Assembly (NCBI GenBank): GCA_009774395.1
Contig: VSNQ01000140.1
Coordinates: forward strand, 1 to 11,382
Origin: Lachnospiraceae bacterium
GTDB taxonomy: Bacteria; Bacillota; Clostridia; Lachnospirales; Lachnospiraceae
Direction: 5' to 3'
Length of the DNA stretch: 11,382 nt
Part shown: piece after piece, positions 1-5,828 of the stretch
Numbering within the stretch: position 1 is the stretch's first letter
How the letters are laid out: each line of letters starts with the position of its first letter
Translations under genes and position numbers: made by a program
Notes under the pieces: generated by a model
The model's database searches: none
What the model saw: the letters and a program-made list of their open reading frames with translations, nothing else
What the model was told of the DNA's origin: nothing

Positions 1-249
1 AGATATACATATTCTATATATTGTGGTTATTTTTCTTAATTAACTCTTTTGACGCTTTAATCATTCCATTGGTATATCAAATTTTCCACAACATATTAAT
101 AAAGGATATTTATTTTCAAAATATTCAATCTGTGATTGAAACATCTCGTGATTTGCAAATGCAGCATAAAGAAATAATACCCATTCACTACAATTATTTC
201 TGCTGATATAATATACGTCTGGCGAAGAATCCAATTTAAACTGCTGCAT
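1..249 (-). pseudogene. alpha/beta-hydrolase remnant with internal deletion
   Basis: Read on the minus strand from 249, the frame gives an N-terminal hydrolase-like stretch: SEWVLFLYAAFANHEMFQSQ followed by IEYFENKY. This resembles the first beta-strand and oxyanion-loop region of alpha/beta hydrolases, where the pattern is usually LHG or LHAAF..H.MF..QI. It is followed at once by PLLICCGKFDIPME, which resembles the late strand carrying the acidic catalytic residue (GxxDIPM). The middle of the fold, with the GxSxG nucleophile elbow, is missing. The frame stops at 61, but shifting one base continues the match (IKASKELIKKNNHNI) to about base 15. I therefore read it as a gene with a large internal deletion plus a frameshift. 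The family assignment is from memory of sequence patterns, not a search. The ATG at 249 is the likely original start; no good ribosome binding site is evident. Confidence 0.55.
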
Positions 250-288
250 TATATACTGCTTAACAGTTAAAATTTCCGAGTAATCTGA

Positions 289-345
289 CTACATAATGCC
301 ACCCATATACGTTTAACCAGTACGGTAAATTCTGGCGTTATGTAG
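289..345. repeat. 57-bp imperfect palindrome
   Basis: CTACATAATGCCA at 289-301 is matched by its reverse complement at 333-345 with one substitution that would be a G-U pair. The interior has a further weak pairing (TTTAACC against GGTAAA). It lies between the hydrolase remnant and the promoter of the epimerase operon. It could be a small mobile palindrome, a protein-binding site or an RNA hairpin. No second copy is visible in the window. Confidence 0.6.
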
Positions 346-379
346 TATAAAAGAATCACTAGAAACATTCCTAGTTCTA

Positions 380-388
380 TGTTATACT
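380..388 (+). promoter_or_regulatory. Extended -10 promoter for the epimerase operon
   Basis: TG at 380-381, one base, then TATACT at 383-388 forms an extended -10 element. The hexamer 17 bases upstream (TAGAAA) is a poor -35, as is often tolerated with an extended -10. Transcription would start near 395 and give a leader of about 85 nt before the chosen ATG at 479. This is a pattern call with no experimental support. Confidence 0.45.
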
Positions 389-478
389 ATTACCATTATC
401 CAAGAAAGCAATAAAAGTGCAAGAATTTGACAAACCTTTCACAATTTGTTTGTGCCTTGAAAAGGAATGGTAAAAAGT

Positions 479-1387
479 ATGAAAAAAATATTAATAACCG
501 GCGGCACGGTTTTTGTCAGCAGATGTGCTGCGGAATATTACATTGCCAAAGGATATGATGTGTATGTATTAAATCGAAACAGCCGTCCGCAGCCAAAAAG
601 CGCCAAACTTCTCCAAGCAGATCGGCACCATTTAGGCAATATTTTGCGCCGGCATCACTTTGATGTGGTAATTGATACTGCTTATACTGCTGAAGATGTC
701 AATCTTTTGCTTGATGCGTTGGAAAGCTATCGTCACTATTTCCTAATCAGCTCCAGCGCCGTCTATCCAGAGCATTGCCCGCAGCCTTTTACAGAAGAAA
801 CGCCATGCGGCGCTAATTTAATTTGGAGCAAATACGGAACCGATAAAATCAAAGCGGAACAAGCATTGTTTGCCAGGAATCCCAACGCATATACTCTTCG
901 TCCACCCTATTTATACGGCGCAATGAATAATATTTATCGGGAAGCATTTGTCTTTGACTGCGCGCTGGCAGACCGACCTTTTTATCTGCCAAAAGATGGG
1001 GAAATGAAGCTGCAATTTTTCCATGTTTATGATTTATGCAGATTTATAGAAATTTTATGGGAAACACAGCCGAAACAGCATCTATGGAACGTAGGCAATC
1101 AAGACGTTATTTCTGTCCGCAAATGGGTCGAACTATGCTATCTAGCTGCGGGAAAACAGGCGACATTTATCAATGTTTATCGGGATATCGAACAAAGAAA
1201 CTATTTCTGTTTCTATAATTATGAGTATTTTCTTGACGTTTCAAAGCAGTTAGCAATAATGCCCGATATAAAGCCGTTGAATATTGGGTTGTCAGAAGCA
1301 TTTAACTGGTACAAAGACAACGCCGCACAAGTCAATAAAAAGCCATATTTTGAATATATAGACTCCAATTTAAAAGGATTACTTTAA
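479..1387 (+). CDS. NAD-dependent epimerase/dehydratase-like protein (extended SDR fold)
   Basis: The 302-residue protein has a Rossmann start: MKKILITGGTVFVS at residues 1-14, a variant of the TGGTGFIG dinucleotide loop whose last glycine is replaced by serine. An acidic or polar strand-2 end follows. The active-site pieces are an LISSSAVYP stretch around residues 90-97 and a YGTDK (YxxxK) motif at 119-123. RPPYLYG and FFHVYDLCRFI downstream are typical of nucleotide-sugar epimerase-like proteins. The substrate cannot be told. It is soluble, with no signal peptide. An upstream in-frame ATG at 467 abuts the AAAGGA ribosome binding site, so the ATG at 479 is more likely. It is the first gene of a three-gene operon, with the next start 21 bases after its stop. 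The variant glycine loop recalls atypical SDRs, so enzymatic activity is probable but not certain. Confidence 0.85.
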   Translation: MKKILITGGTVFVSRCAAEYYIAKGYDVYVLNRNSRPQPKSAKLLQADRHHLGNILRRHHFDVVIDTAYTAEDVNLLLDALESYRHYFLISSSAVYPEHCPQPFTEETPCGANLIWSKYGTDKIKAEQALFARNPNAYTLRPPYLYGAMNNIYREAFVFDCALADRPFYLPKDGEMKLQFFHVYDLCRFIEILWETQPKQHLWNVGNQDVISVRKWVELCYLAAGKQATFINVYRDIEQRNYFCFYNYEYFLDVSKQLAIMPDIKPLNIGLSEAFNWYKDNAAQVNKKPYFEYIDSNLKGLL

Positions 1388-1408
1388 CACAGAAAGAGAG
1401 GTTATCTT

Positions 1409-1846
1409 ATGCAAAAATTACCACCAATTGAAAAATTATACGAAGCCTATTCCGCTTTAGCAGACAATCGGATTGTCCTTAGCGAAACATCCGCCGAGGT
1501 AACATCCTCCGACAGTTCCAAACAATATAAAGTAAAGTGGAACGATACGACCTACTGCTCCACCGATAACGGCACTTACTGGCAGGGATATGCAGGTTAT
1601 CCGGTAATTGCTGTTCTAATTTTACAGTCAAAAATAGACGTTGATAAGTCTATTATCGAATACTTTGCAGGCATTAACTGGAACAGTCTTAATAAAAAGC
1701 ATAAAAGAGATTACCACGCTGCTCTGCTTGAAGCCTTTGCAGAAAAGCAGATAGCAAAAGATGATATAGAACGAATTGAAACCATTACCCAGCAGGCATA
1801 TGAGCAGTTAAAAGCATTGGACTTAACGATTGTGCGGAGATTATAA
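1409..1846 (+). CDS. Hypothetical protein, 145 aa, middle gene of the operon
   Basis: I do not recognise the family. The protein is soluble, with no signal peptide or membrane segment. Residues 1-20 look helical. Residues 22-65 are rich in Ser, Thr, Asp, Tyr and Trp and probably form beta strands, ending in a conspicuous aromatic stretch, TYWQGYAGYPVIAVLIL. The C-terminal half (about 75-140) is charged and helical (NKKHKRDYHAALLEAFAEKQ). An AGAGAGG ribosome binding site lies 7 bases before the ATG. It starts 21 bases after the epimerase stop and ends 6 bases before the metallopeptidase, so all three are almost certainly co-transcribed. Composition matches its neighbours, with no sign of decay. 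A function linked to the epimerase or the membrane peptidase is only inferred from position. Confidence 0.8.
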   Translation: MQKLPPIEKLYEAYSALADNRIVLSETSAEVTSSDSSKQYKVKWNDTTYCSTDNGTYWQGYAGYPVIAVLILQSKIDVDKSIIEYFAGINWNSLNKKHKRDYHAALLEAFAEKQIAKDDIERIETITQQAYEQLKALDLTIVRRL

Positions 1847-1852
1847 TAAATT

Positions 1853-2497
1853 ATGTTTCATATCTATATAAAAGGTACATTCACAGACGAATCACAATTA
1901 ATTCAAGGCAAAACGCTGCCCAAATCTGCAGTTCCTTTCCGCGAAGGCGAAACGATTCATGACGCTTTTCAACTGGGATTTTTGTTAAGCCTGCCTATAA
2001 TGCTGCCAATGGTTGGTCTTTCTATTTTTAGATGCTCTGGACTAGATAAGAAGCTGCAATTTAACAGCCATATGGCAGCGGCTGTACTGGTGTTTTTTGT
2101 GCTGTTGAAGGTGTTGACATATCTTCATGAATTTATTCATGCGCTATTTTATCCCGTCAAAGCAGAAAAAACCGTTTGGAAAGATGCAAAGCAAGGCGCC
2201 TATTTTATTTACTGTGACGTACCAGTGACAAAATGCCATTTTATTATGCTTAGTATTGCACCGTCGATTCTTTTAGGCATTGTTCCTTTTATTGCTTGGT
2301 ATCAGCTTGCGCCGCTTTTCCATGTAGAATGGCTTCTGTGCTTTATGGCATTGACTTGGATTATGACATTGATGTCTATTGGTGATTTCGCCAATGTATT
2401 TCATGCCATTACACAAGTCCCTGCAAATGCTAAAGTGCTCAATTATGGGTTGCATTCGTATTGGATAAAGGAACGTTATAATTCAGATGAGCTGTAA
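1853..2497 (+). CDS. Membrane zincin-like metallopeptidase, DUF3267 type
   Basis: This 214-residue integral membrane protein has about four hydrophobic segments (roughly residues 40-60, 75-98, 130-150 and 158-178). The second ends in an HExxH zinc motif, HEFIH at 92-96, within the context YLHEFIHALFYPV. That is the hallmark of the DUF3267 putative zincin peptidases of Firmicutes. A conserved-looking GDFANVFHAI at about 177-186 may hold the third zinc ligand or a membrane-proximal active-site residue. The N-terminal MFHIYIKGTFTDESQL segment resembles the usual family start. The ribosome binding site is weak (GGAG about 14 bases upstream), so translation may be coupled to the preceding gene 6 bases away. 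No substrate is known for this family. It is the last gene of the operon, and no standard terminator follows. Confidence 0.75.
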   Translation: MFHIYIKGTFTDESQLIQGKTLPKSAVPFREGETIHDAFQLGFLLSLPIMLPMVGLSIFRCSGLDKKLQFNSHMAAAVLVFFVLLKVLTYLHEFIHALFYPVKAEKTVWKDAKQGAYFIYCDVPVTKCHFIMLSIAPSILLGIVPFIAWYQLAPLFHVEWLLCFMALTWIMTLMSIGDFANVFHAITQVPANAKVLNYGLHSYWIKERYNSDEL

Positions 2498-2541
2498 CAT
2501 ATAAATTGTCGCCCCCTGACTACCTTACTTTTTATACGAAG

Positions 2542-2558
2542 CAGCAAAAGCTTTGCTG
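2542..2558. repeat. 7-bp stem with 3-nt loop after the metallopeptidase gene
   Basis: CAGCAAA and TTTGCTG flank AGC 45 bases beyond the stop at 2497. It could end the upstream operon, but there is no T run after it on either strand, so it is not called a terminator. Confidence 0.4.
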
Positions 2559-2579
2559 TTCCGTTGCGTCAGCCACACA

Positions 2580-2608
2580 CCGCAAAGCGGAAATTTTCCG
2601 TTGTGCGG
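2580..2608. repeat. 29-bp near-perfect palindrome
   Basis: CCGCA AAG CGGAAA T TTTCCG TTG TGCGG pairs along almost its whole length, with one mismatch and one possible G-U pair. It overlaps the start of the promoter-like repeat at 2605-2631. It could act as an operator, a bidirectional terminator or a hairpin at the end of the reductase remnant transcript. Confidence 0.55.
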
Positions 2609-2631
2609 CTATGTGCATATTGTTATACTAA
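2601..2631 (+). promoter_or_regulatory. Promoter-like repeat, copy A
   Basis: TTGTGC at 2601-2606, 17 bases, then TATACT at 2624-2629 with an extended TG. Bases 2605-2631 are repeated almost exactly, in inverted orientation, at 8532-8558. Transcription would run into the reductase remnant antisense and then the regulator remnant. Whether it is active is unknown. Confidence 0.4.
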
Positions 2632-2640
2632 ATGGAAACG

Positions 2641-2935
2641 TTAAATAGATTTTCCCAATTCCTCTGCCTTATTTAACTGCTCTGCTTTGTTTCAAATTGC
2701 ACCTGCGTCCATATTTCCCCCGCATATACAATGCCAATGTTCTTCCAGCCTAGGTGCGAAGTCAATCCCTCATAAAAGCCCTGACGGGGGCAAAATTACT
2801 TTCCGTGTCACCTTCAGCAGCCATAAGTAAAATACAATCCTTTTTGGGGTTTTCATAGTTAGGTGTCATTTCTGCTACTGCAAACAAACGATCAAAAGCA
2901 CATTTTAACTGACTACTGATTCCCCAGTAATACAT
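2641..2935 (-). pseudogene. Flavodoxin-like NAD(P)H/FMN reductase remnant (3' part)
   Basis: On the minus strand from 2935 the frame reads MYYWGISSQLKCAFDRLF, then KDCILLMAAEGDTESNFAPV. This matches the middle of flavodoxin-fold NADPH-dependent FMN reductases, in which the pattern P.YYW..S.QLK.F.DR precedes a LLMAAEGD-like strand. The N-terminal phosphate-binding part is absent. Two frameshifts are visible: one base is missing in a T run near 2773-2777, and another shift lies near 2685-2695. After them the reading continues as EGLTSHLGWKNIGIVYAGE and later NKAEELGKSI, ending at a TAA at 2641-2643. The gene is therefore clearly dead. It lies head to head with an HxlR regulator remnant, a common pairing for such reductases. 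Confidence 0.7.
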
Positions 2936-3175
2936 AGTCTAATAGAATTTAAAATCGTCCGATACAATAAATTGAAACGCTATATCAAAACAATTTCGCA
3001 CAAAACACTTAGTAACTCATTAAAGGAATTGGAAAAAGATAATCTTGTTATTCGTAATGAATATCCCCAAATTCCCCCAAAAGTAGAGTATAGCTTATCT
3101 CCAAAAAGACAATCCCTCATGGAAATATTAGACCAATTATGTATATGGGGTGAAAAAAATAAAGACTTATCCTAA
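2909..3175 (+). pseudogene. HxlR-type winged-helix regulator remnant (3' part)
   Basis: The C-terminal two thirds of an HxlR-family DNA-binding domain is readable. It has a recognition-helix region YNKLKRYIKTISHKTLSNSL, KELEKDNLVIRNEYP, then PPKVEYSLSPKRQSLMEILD and CIWGEKN before the stop. A full HxlR protein begins with a Cys-containing stretch and a GGKWTLLIL-type helix. Here that part is missing, and the open frame upstream (2909-2935) instead runs over the reductase remnant. The only start candidate within the homologous part is a TTG at 2972, with no convincing ribosome binding site. I treat it as a truncated gene. HxlR proteins commonly control divergent reductase genes in response to quinones or aldehydes. 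Confidence 0.75.
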
Positions 3176-3192
3176 CATTTTATGTAGAAATT

Positions 3193-3210
3193 CTTTTCGA
3201 CGCTTAGTAT
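3193..3210. repeat. 18-bp dispersed repeat, second half of the A/B repeat
   Basis: CTTTTCGACGCTTAGTAT matches the reverse complement of 8506-8523 at 17 of 18 positions. At the distant copy this block lies only 8 bases from the promoter-like block; here they are 561 bases apart. Confidence 0.55.
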
Positions 3211-3228
3211 CACAAAGATTTATAAAGA

Positions 3229-3879
3229 TTACTTAATCTCCTGACAACGAAATACAAGATACCCAACAACAGCACACCCCATTGCCGCCAGACAAAATAG
3301 ACCATCCGCAGCATTTAATTTATCCGCACGGATAAACTGCACAAAGTAGGAATTATTGTATAAATATTCCATAGAATCGGGCAGATACAGGTTGGATAAT
3401 TCTTTATAAATACACAACATAACTACCGTAACCACCGAAAGCGCAGAAAATGATTTCACAATCACAGCCATTCCAATAAGCAATAACGTCTGCTGCAAAA
3501 TGGCTTTATACTGATTTATCAAAAGCAAAATCGAAACCCTATCATTTGTAATCACAAACAGCACAGCATAAAATAGATAGATGCAAGTAACACTACATAA
3601 ACACATTCCTGCTTTTGCTATAAATATCTGCTTCCTATCTGCCGCAGCAATCATTCTGTCTTTTAATGTACCAGAATACTCACTTGCAAGAATACTGCCT
3701 ACCACAAGATTACAGATCAAAAGAAAAATATACGAAAATAATTCCGTTTCCCGCGCAATCCGCTTTTCCGGATCTATCAAAAACACCCCAATTATGCTTG
3801 GCACCAATATGCACACAACACAAAAATAAAACGAAAGATTAAAACAAAGTTTATACCCTTCTGCTTTAAAACTTCCCAT
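3229..3879 (-). CDS. ABC-2 type permease, second membrane subunit
   Basis: The 216-residue protein has about six hydrophobic spans and little else, as expected for LanE/LanG or BcrB-like ABC-2 permeases. The first span follows a short cytoplasmic start (MGSFKAEGYKLCFNLSFYF). Others lie around residues 40-65, 85-110, 120-145, 150-170 and 190-210. The pattern of an amphipathic start, a long first span and a cytoplasmic basic loop (DRMIAAADRKQIFIAKAG) parallels the other permease gene, so the two probably pair with the ATPase. An ATG at 3891 abuts GGAAGG; the ATG at 3879 is preferred because AGGATGGTGA then lies at a workable distance. It is the last gene of the operon, 134 bases after the preceding permease, with a palindromic repeat between them. 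The transported substrate is not indicated. Confidence 0.75.
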   Translation of the reverse strand: MGSFKAEGYKLCFNLSFYFCVVCILVPSIIGVFLIDPEKRIARETELFSYIFLLICNLVVGSILASEYSGTLKDRMIAAADRKQIFIAKAGMCLCSVTCIYLFYAVLFVITNDRVSILLLINQYKAILQQTLLLIGMAVIVKSFSALSVVTVVMLCIYKELSNLYLPDSMEYLYNNSYFVQFIRADKLNAADGLFCLAAMGCAVVGYLVFRCQEIK

Positions 3880-3913
3880 ATTTTTCACCATCCTTCCAAT
3901 GCAACAACAAATT

Positions 3914-4010
3914 GGGGTTGTCGCAATAAGCTTTAATTATACAAAATATAGTGTAAAATACAATACGCATCACAATATTTTGTATCTGCTTCTCTTAATG
4001 CGACAGCCCC
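3914..4010. mobile_element. 97-bp palindromic MITE-like repeat, copy 1
   Basis: The ends GGGGTTGTCGC and GCGACAGCCCC are inverted repeats, extended inward as GCAATAAG against CTTAATGC. An inner arm ATACAAAATAT pairs perfectly with ATATTTTGTAT. The whole unit can therefore fold into one long hairpin. A second copy in the same orientation lies at 7923-8020. It has no coding capacity. The GGGGCTGTCGC-type ends recall IS1182-like insertion sequence termini, which is an inference. No clear target duplication is seen. It begins 4 bases after the stop of the first permease gene. Confidence 0.75.
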
Positions 4011-4013
4011 ACT

Positions 4014-4724
4014 TTAGACCTCCTGCCTGTTAAATATTTGAAATCCAATAAAACAAGCCGCCGCATAACAGAATATAAATAAAATTACAAGTGTTATATT
4101 AAGCGGTATTTTAGCAAAAGTAACCGTTTCTTGCGGCGCAGTTGCTTTCCACGCATACCCTGCCACGATAAAATCATATAACAGTTTATTCTTTATTGGT
4201 ATAAATGCATACAAAATCCAAGAAACAATCGTAAAACTGCTGGCTATGGCACTATTCTTTGTCACAGTTCCTGCAATTACTATCAAACTGGTATGAAATA
4301 AAATCATAAAATATTGAAAGACAAATCTACCTGCAAGCGGCACAAGTACATTAAAATTTCTTTTATTTGCTAATATTCCAGAAAAACTCCAAGCCACTCC
4401 ATACCAAAATAGCAATAAAACAAAAACGCCGATGAAATTCCCCAAAATCTTCGCAATAAAAACATCTCTTTTCCTTGCATACGGCAGAAAATTTTTATAG
4501 GTTGTATTTGCATAATCCATTGTAAACAAAACAGCGCCGACAATACCTATTAAAAAGTTCATAAGAATACTGTCTGTTGTACCGCTGACCACCCATTCCT
4601 CAAATGTTCTATCTATTGAAGGTTCTACAATAAAAAATGAATACAACAAATACAAAAAAATTAAGAAAAACAATACTTTTACTTTTTTATCCGAAAATAA
4701 TTTGTGTAGTTCTGCTCTTAGCAC
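4014..4724 (-). CDS. ABC-2 type permease, first membrane subunit
   Basis: This 236-residue membrane protein has about six hydrophobic spans (near residues 15-35, 50-72, 95-118, 132-155, 165-185 and 208-230). It starts with LRAELHKLFSDKKVKVLFF, the typical cytoplasmic lead-in of lantibiotic-immunity and bacitracin-type ABC-2 permeases. A basic cytoplasmic loop, KNFLPYARKRDVFIAKILGN, probably contacts the ATPase. The start is set at a GTG because a very strong GGAGGTGAT ribosome binding site lies 8 bases upstream. The frame extends to a TTG at 4754, but that codon sits inside an intercistronic hairpin. It lies 57 bases downstream of the ATPase and would form the transmembrane channel with the second permease. 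Its stop is 4 bases from the palindromic repeat. Confidence 0.8.
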   Translation of the reverse strand: MLRAELHKLFSDKKVKVLFFLIFLYLLYSFFIVEPSIDRTFEEWVVSGTTDSILMNFLIGIVGAVLFTMDYANTTYKNFLPYARKRDVFIAKILGNFIGVFVLLLFWYGVAWSFSGILANKRNFNVLVPLAGRFVFQYFMILFHTSLIVIAGTVTKNSAIASSFTIVSWILYAFIPIKNKLLYDFIVAGYAWKATAPQETVTFAKIPLNITLVILFIFCYAAACFIGFQIFNRQEV

Positions 4725-4743
4725 CTTTATCACCTCCGCCTTA

Positions 4744-4781
4744 GGAATTGTCAAATTAATGCGTTATTTATTGACAGTTCC
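4744..4781 (-). promoter_or_regulatory. Intercistronic hairpin between ATPase and permease genes
   Basis: GGAATTGTCAA (4744-4754) and TTGACAGTTCC (4771-4781) form an 11-bp stem with one mismatch and a 16-base loop. It begins directly after the ATPase stop codon. There is no T run downstream, so it looks more like an RNA-processing or stability element, or an operator, than a full terminator. Confidence 0.5.
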
Positions 4782-5495
4782 TTATTCCATATGCTTTATA
4801 ATATATTCTTCTATATGAATCCCCTGTTCCTTTAGTGACGCACAAAGCAACTCCTGTTTCAGTTTTCCGTTTTTTATAATTCCTACTTGATGGACAAGCT
4901 GCACCAATTCCGCAATATGATGGCTTGTAATTAAAAACGTTTTACCATAATTCTTGTTTAAATCCTGAATTAAATGGTTAAGCTGTGCGATTCCTGCTGG
5001 ATCTAAGCCATTTGTCGGTTCGTCTAATATTATTAATTCCGCATTGGAAAGCAGCGCTCTTGCGATTCCCAACCGCTGTTTCATGCCCAAAGAATACGTT
5101 CTAACTTTTTTATTCGCGCTTTTTAAAATATCGACTTTTTCTAAAACTTGGTAGATTTTTTGCTTGTCCACCTTATCCCCGATCTCCAACTGATGTATTT
5201 TTAGATTTTGATAGCCTGTCATATGCGGATAAAATGTCGGCGTTTCAATAATTGCGCTTACTTTTCTTCTGTCAGCAGGCGATAAATCCTCTTTATCTTT
5301 CCCAAACAGACGGTAACTTCCTTCATTTTCGTGCGCCAAACCCATTATAATTCTCATAAATGTCGTTTTTCCAGCGCCATTATTTCCAGCTAATCCATAA
5401 ATACTGCCTGCATATAAATTTAGATAAAAGCCGTCTAAAACGGTATTTTTGCCATATACTTTTTTAAGATTTTCCGCGGCTAATACTTCCTGCAT
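4782..5495 (-). CDS. ABC transporter ATP-binding protein, BcrA/LanF type
   Basis: The 237-residue cytoplasmic ATPase carries all core motifs: Walker A GNNGAGKTT at 38-46, signature YSLGMKQRLG at 134-143, Walker B ELIILDEP at 153-160, D-loop GLDP, and the H-loop in ITSHH at about 189-193. At the Q-loop position it has Glu (IIETPTFYPHMTG, Glu84). This E-loop is known for LanF lantibiotic-immunity and BcrA-like ATPases. It should energise the two downstream permeases for export of a peptide or amphiphilic antibiotic; the substrate is inferred from the family only. AGGGGAGAG lies 6 bases before the ATG. It heads an ABC operon separated by about 300 bases and a terminator from the upstream kinase gene, so it probably has its own promoter, perhaps under control of that two-component system. 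Confidence 0.93.
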   Translation of the reverse strand: MQEVLAAENLKKVYGKNTVLDGFYLNLYAGSIYGLAGNNGAGKTTFMRIIMGLAHENEGSYRLFGKDKEDLSPADRRKVSAIIETPTFYPHMTGYQNLKIHQLEIGDKVDKQKIYQVLEKVDILKSANKKVRTYSLGMKQRLGIARALLSNAELIILDEPTNGLDPAGIAQLNHLIQDLNKNYGKTFLITSHHIAELVQLVHQVGIIKNGKLKQELLCASLKEQGIHIEEYIIKHME

Positions 5496-5798
5496 TGCAC
5501 TCTCCCCTTTTTTCTTATACTCATGAGCGAATAAATTTCCTCACTGCAACGTTACAAAACATTTGCCCCAATCTCGCTTTGTTTGGTGAAATTCCGACCG
5601 CAGCAGAGTTTCGTGGAATTAAACTCGCAACAAATTAATTTTTCCTTCCACAGCACATATTGTCCGCTTACGCAATATCGGCTGTTCAGAAATTGGAAAC
5701 GCTCAACGATCGTCACTATAATATTCATCAGTATAATTTACTTGTTTCCAAGGAGAAAATCAACGCCTATTGCAGAATTGCATGATTTTAGGCAGAAT
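5496..5798. other. Intergenic region upstream of the ABC operon
   Basis: No gene is confidently supported in these 303 bases. Both strands carry overlapping short open frames: plus 5583-5801 (72 codons, GTTTGGTGAAATTCCGACC region) and a minus-strand frame of about 57 codons from an ATG near 5725. Neither has a good ribosome binding site. A perfect 8-bp palindrome CTCATGAG lies near 5521. AATTCC and GGAATT flank a 20-odd-base loop around 5590-5625. A plus-strand TTGGAA-18-TATAAT promoter-like pair (5693-5722) points away from the ABC genes. The ABC promoter should lie here on the minus strand, but I cannot place it firmly. A structured leader RNA is possible. Confidence 0.5.
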
Positions 5799-5799
5799 T

Positions 5800-5828
5800 A
5801 AAAAACGGTAAGAAGTTATTCCTTACCG
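5800..5828 (-). terminator. Rho-independent terminator after the sensor kinase
   Basis: On the minus strand CGGTAAG, a 9-base loop and CTTACCG are followed by a run of six T. The left arm overlaps the kinase stop codon. It separates the two-component genes from the ABC operon. Confidence 0.85.

Noticed and set aside
21..206. 61-codon plus-strand frame at the left edge
   Set aside because: It has no ribosome binding site and lies antisense to the hydrolase remnant, whose protein pattern is recognisable.
5583..5801. 72-codon plus-strand frame in the gap before the ABC operon
   Set aside because: It starts without a ribosome binding site. The likely promoter region of the ABC operon overlaps it, so it is described only as part of the gap.
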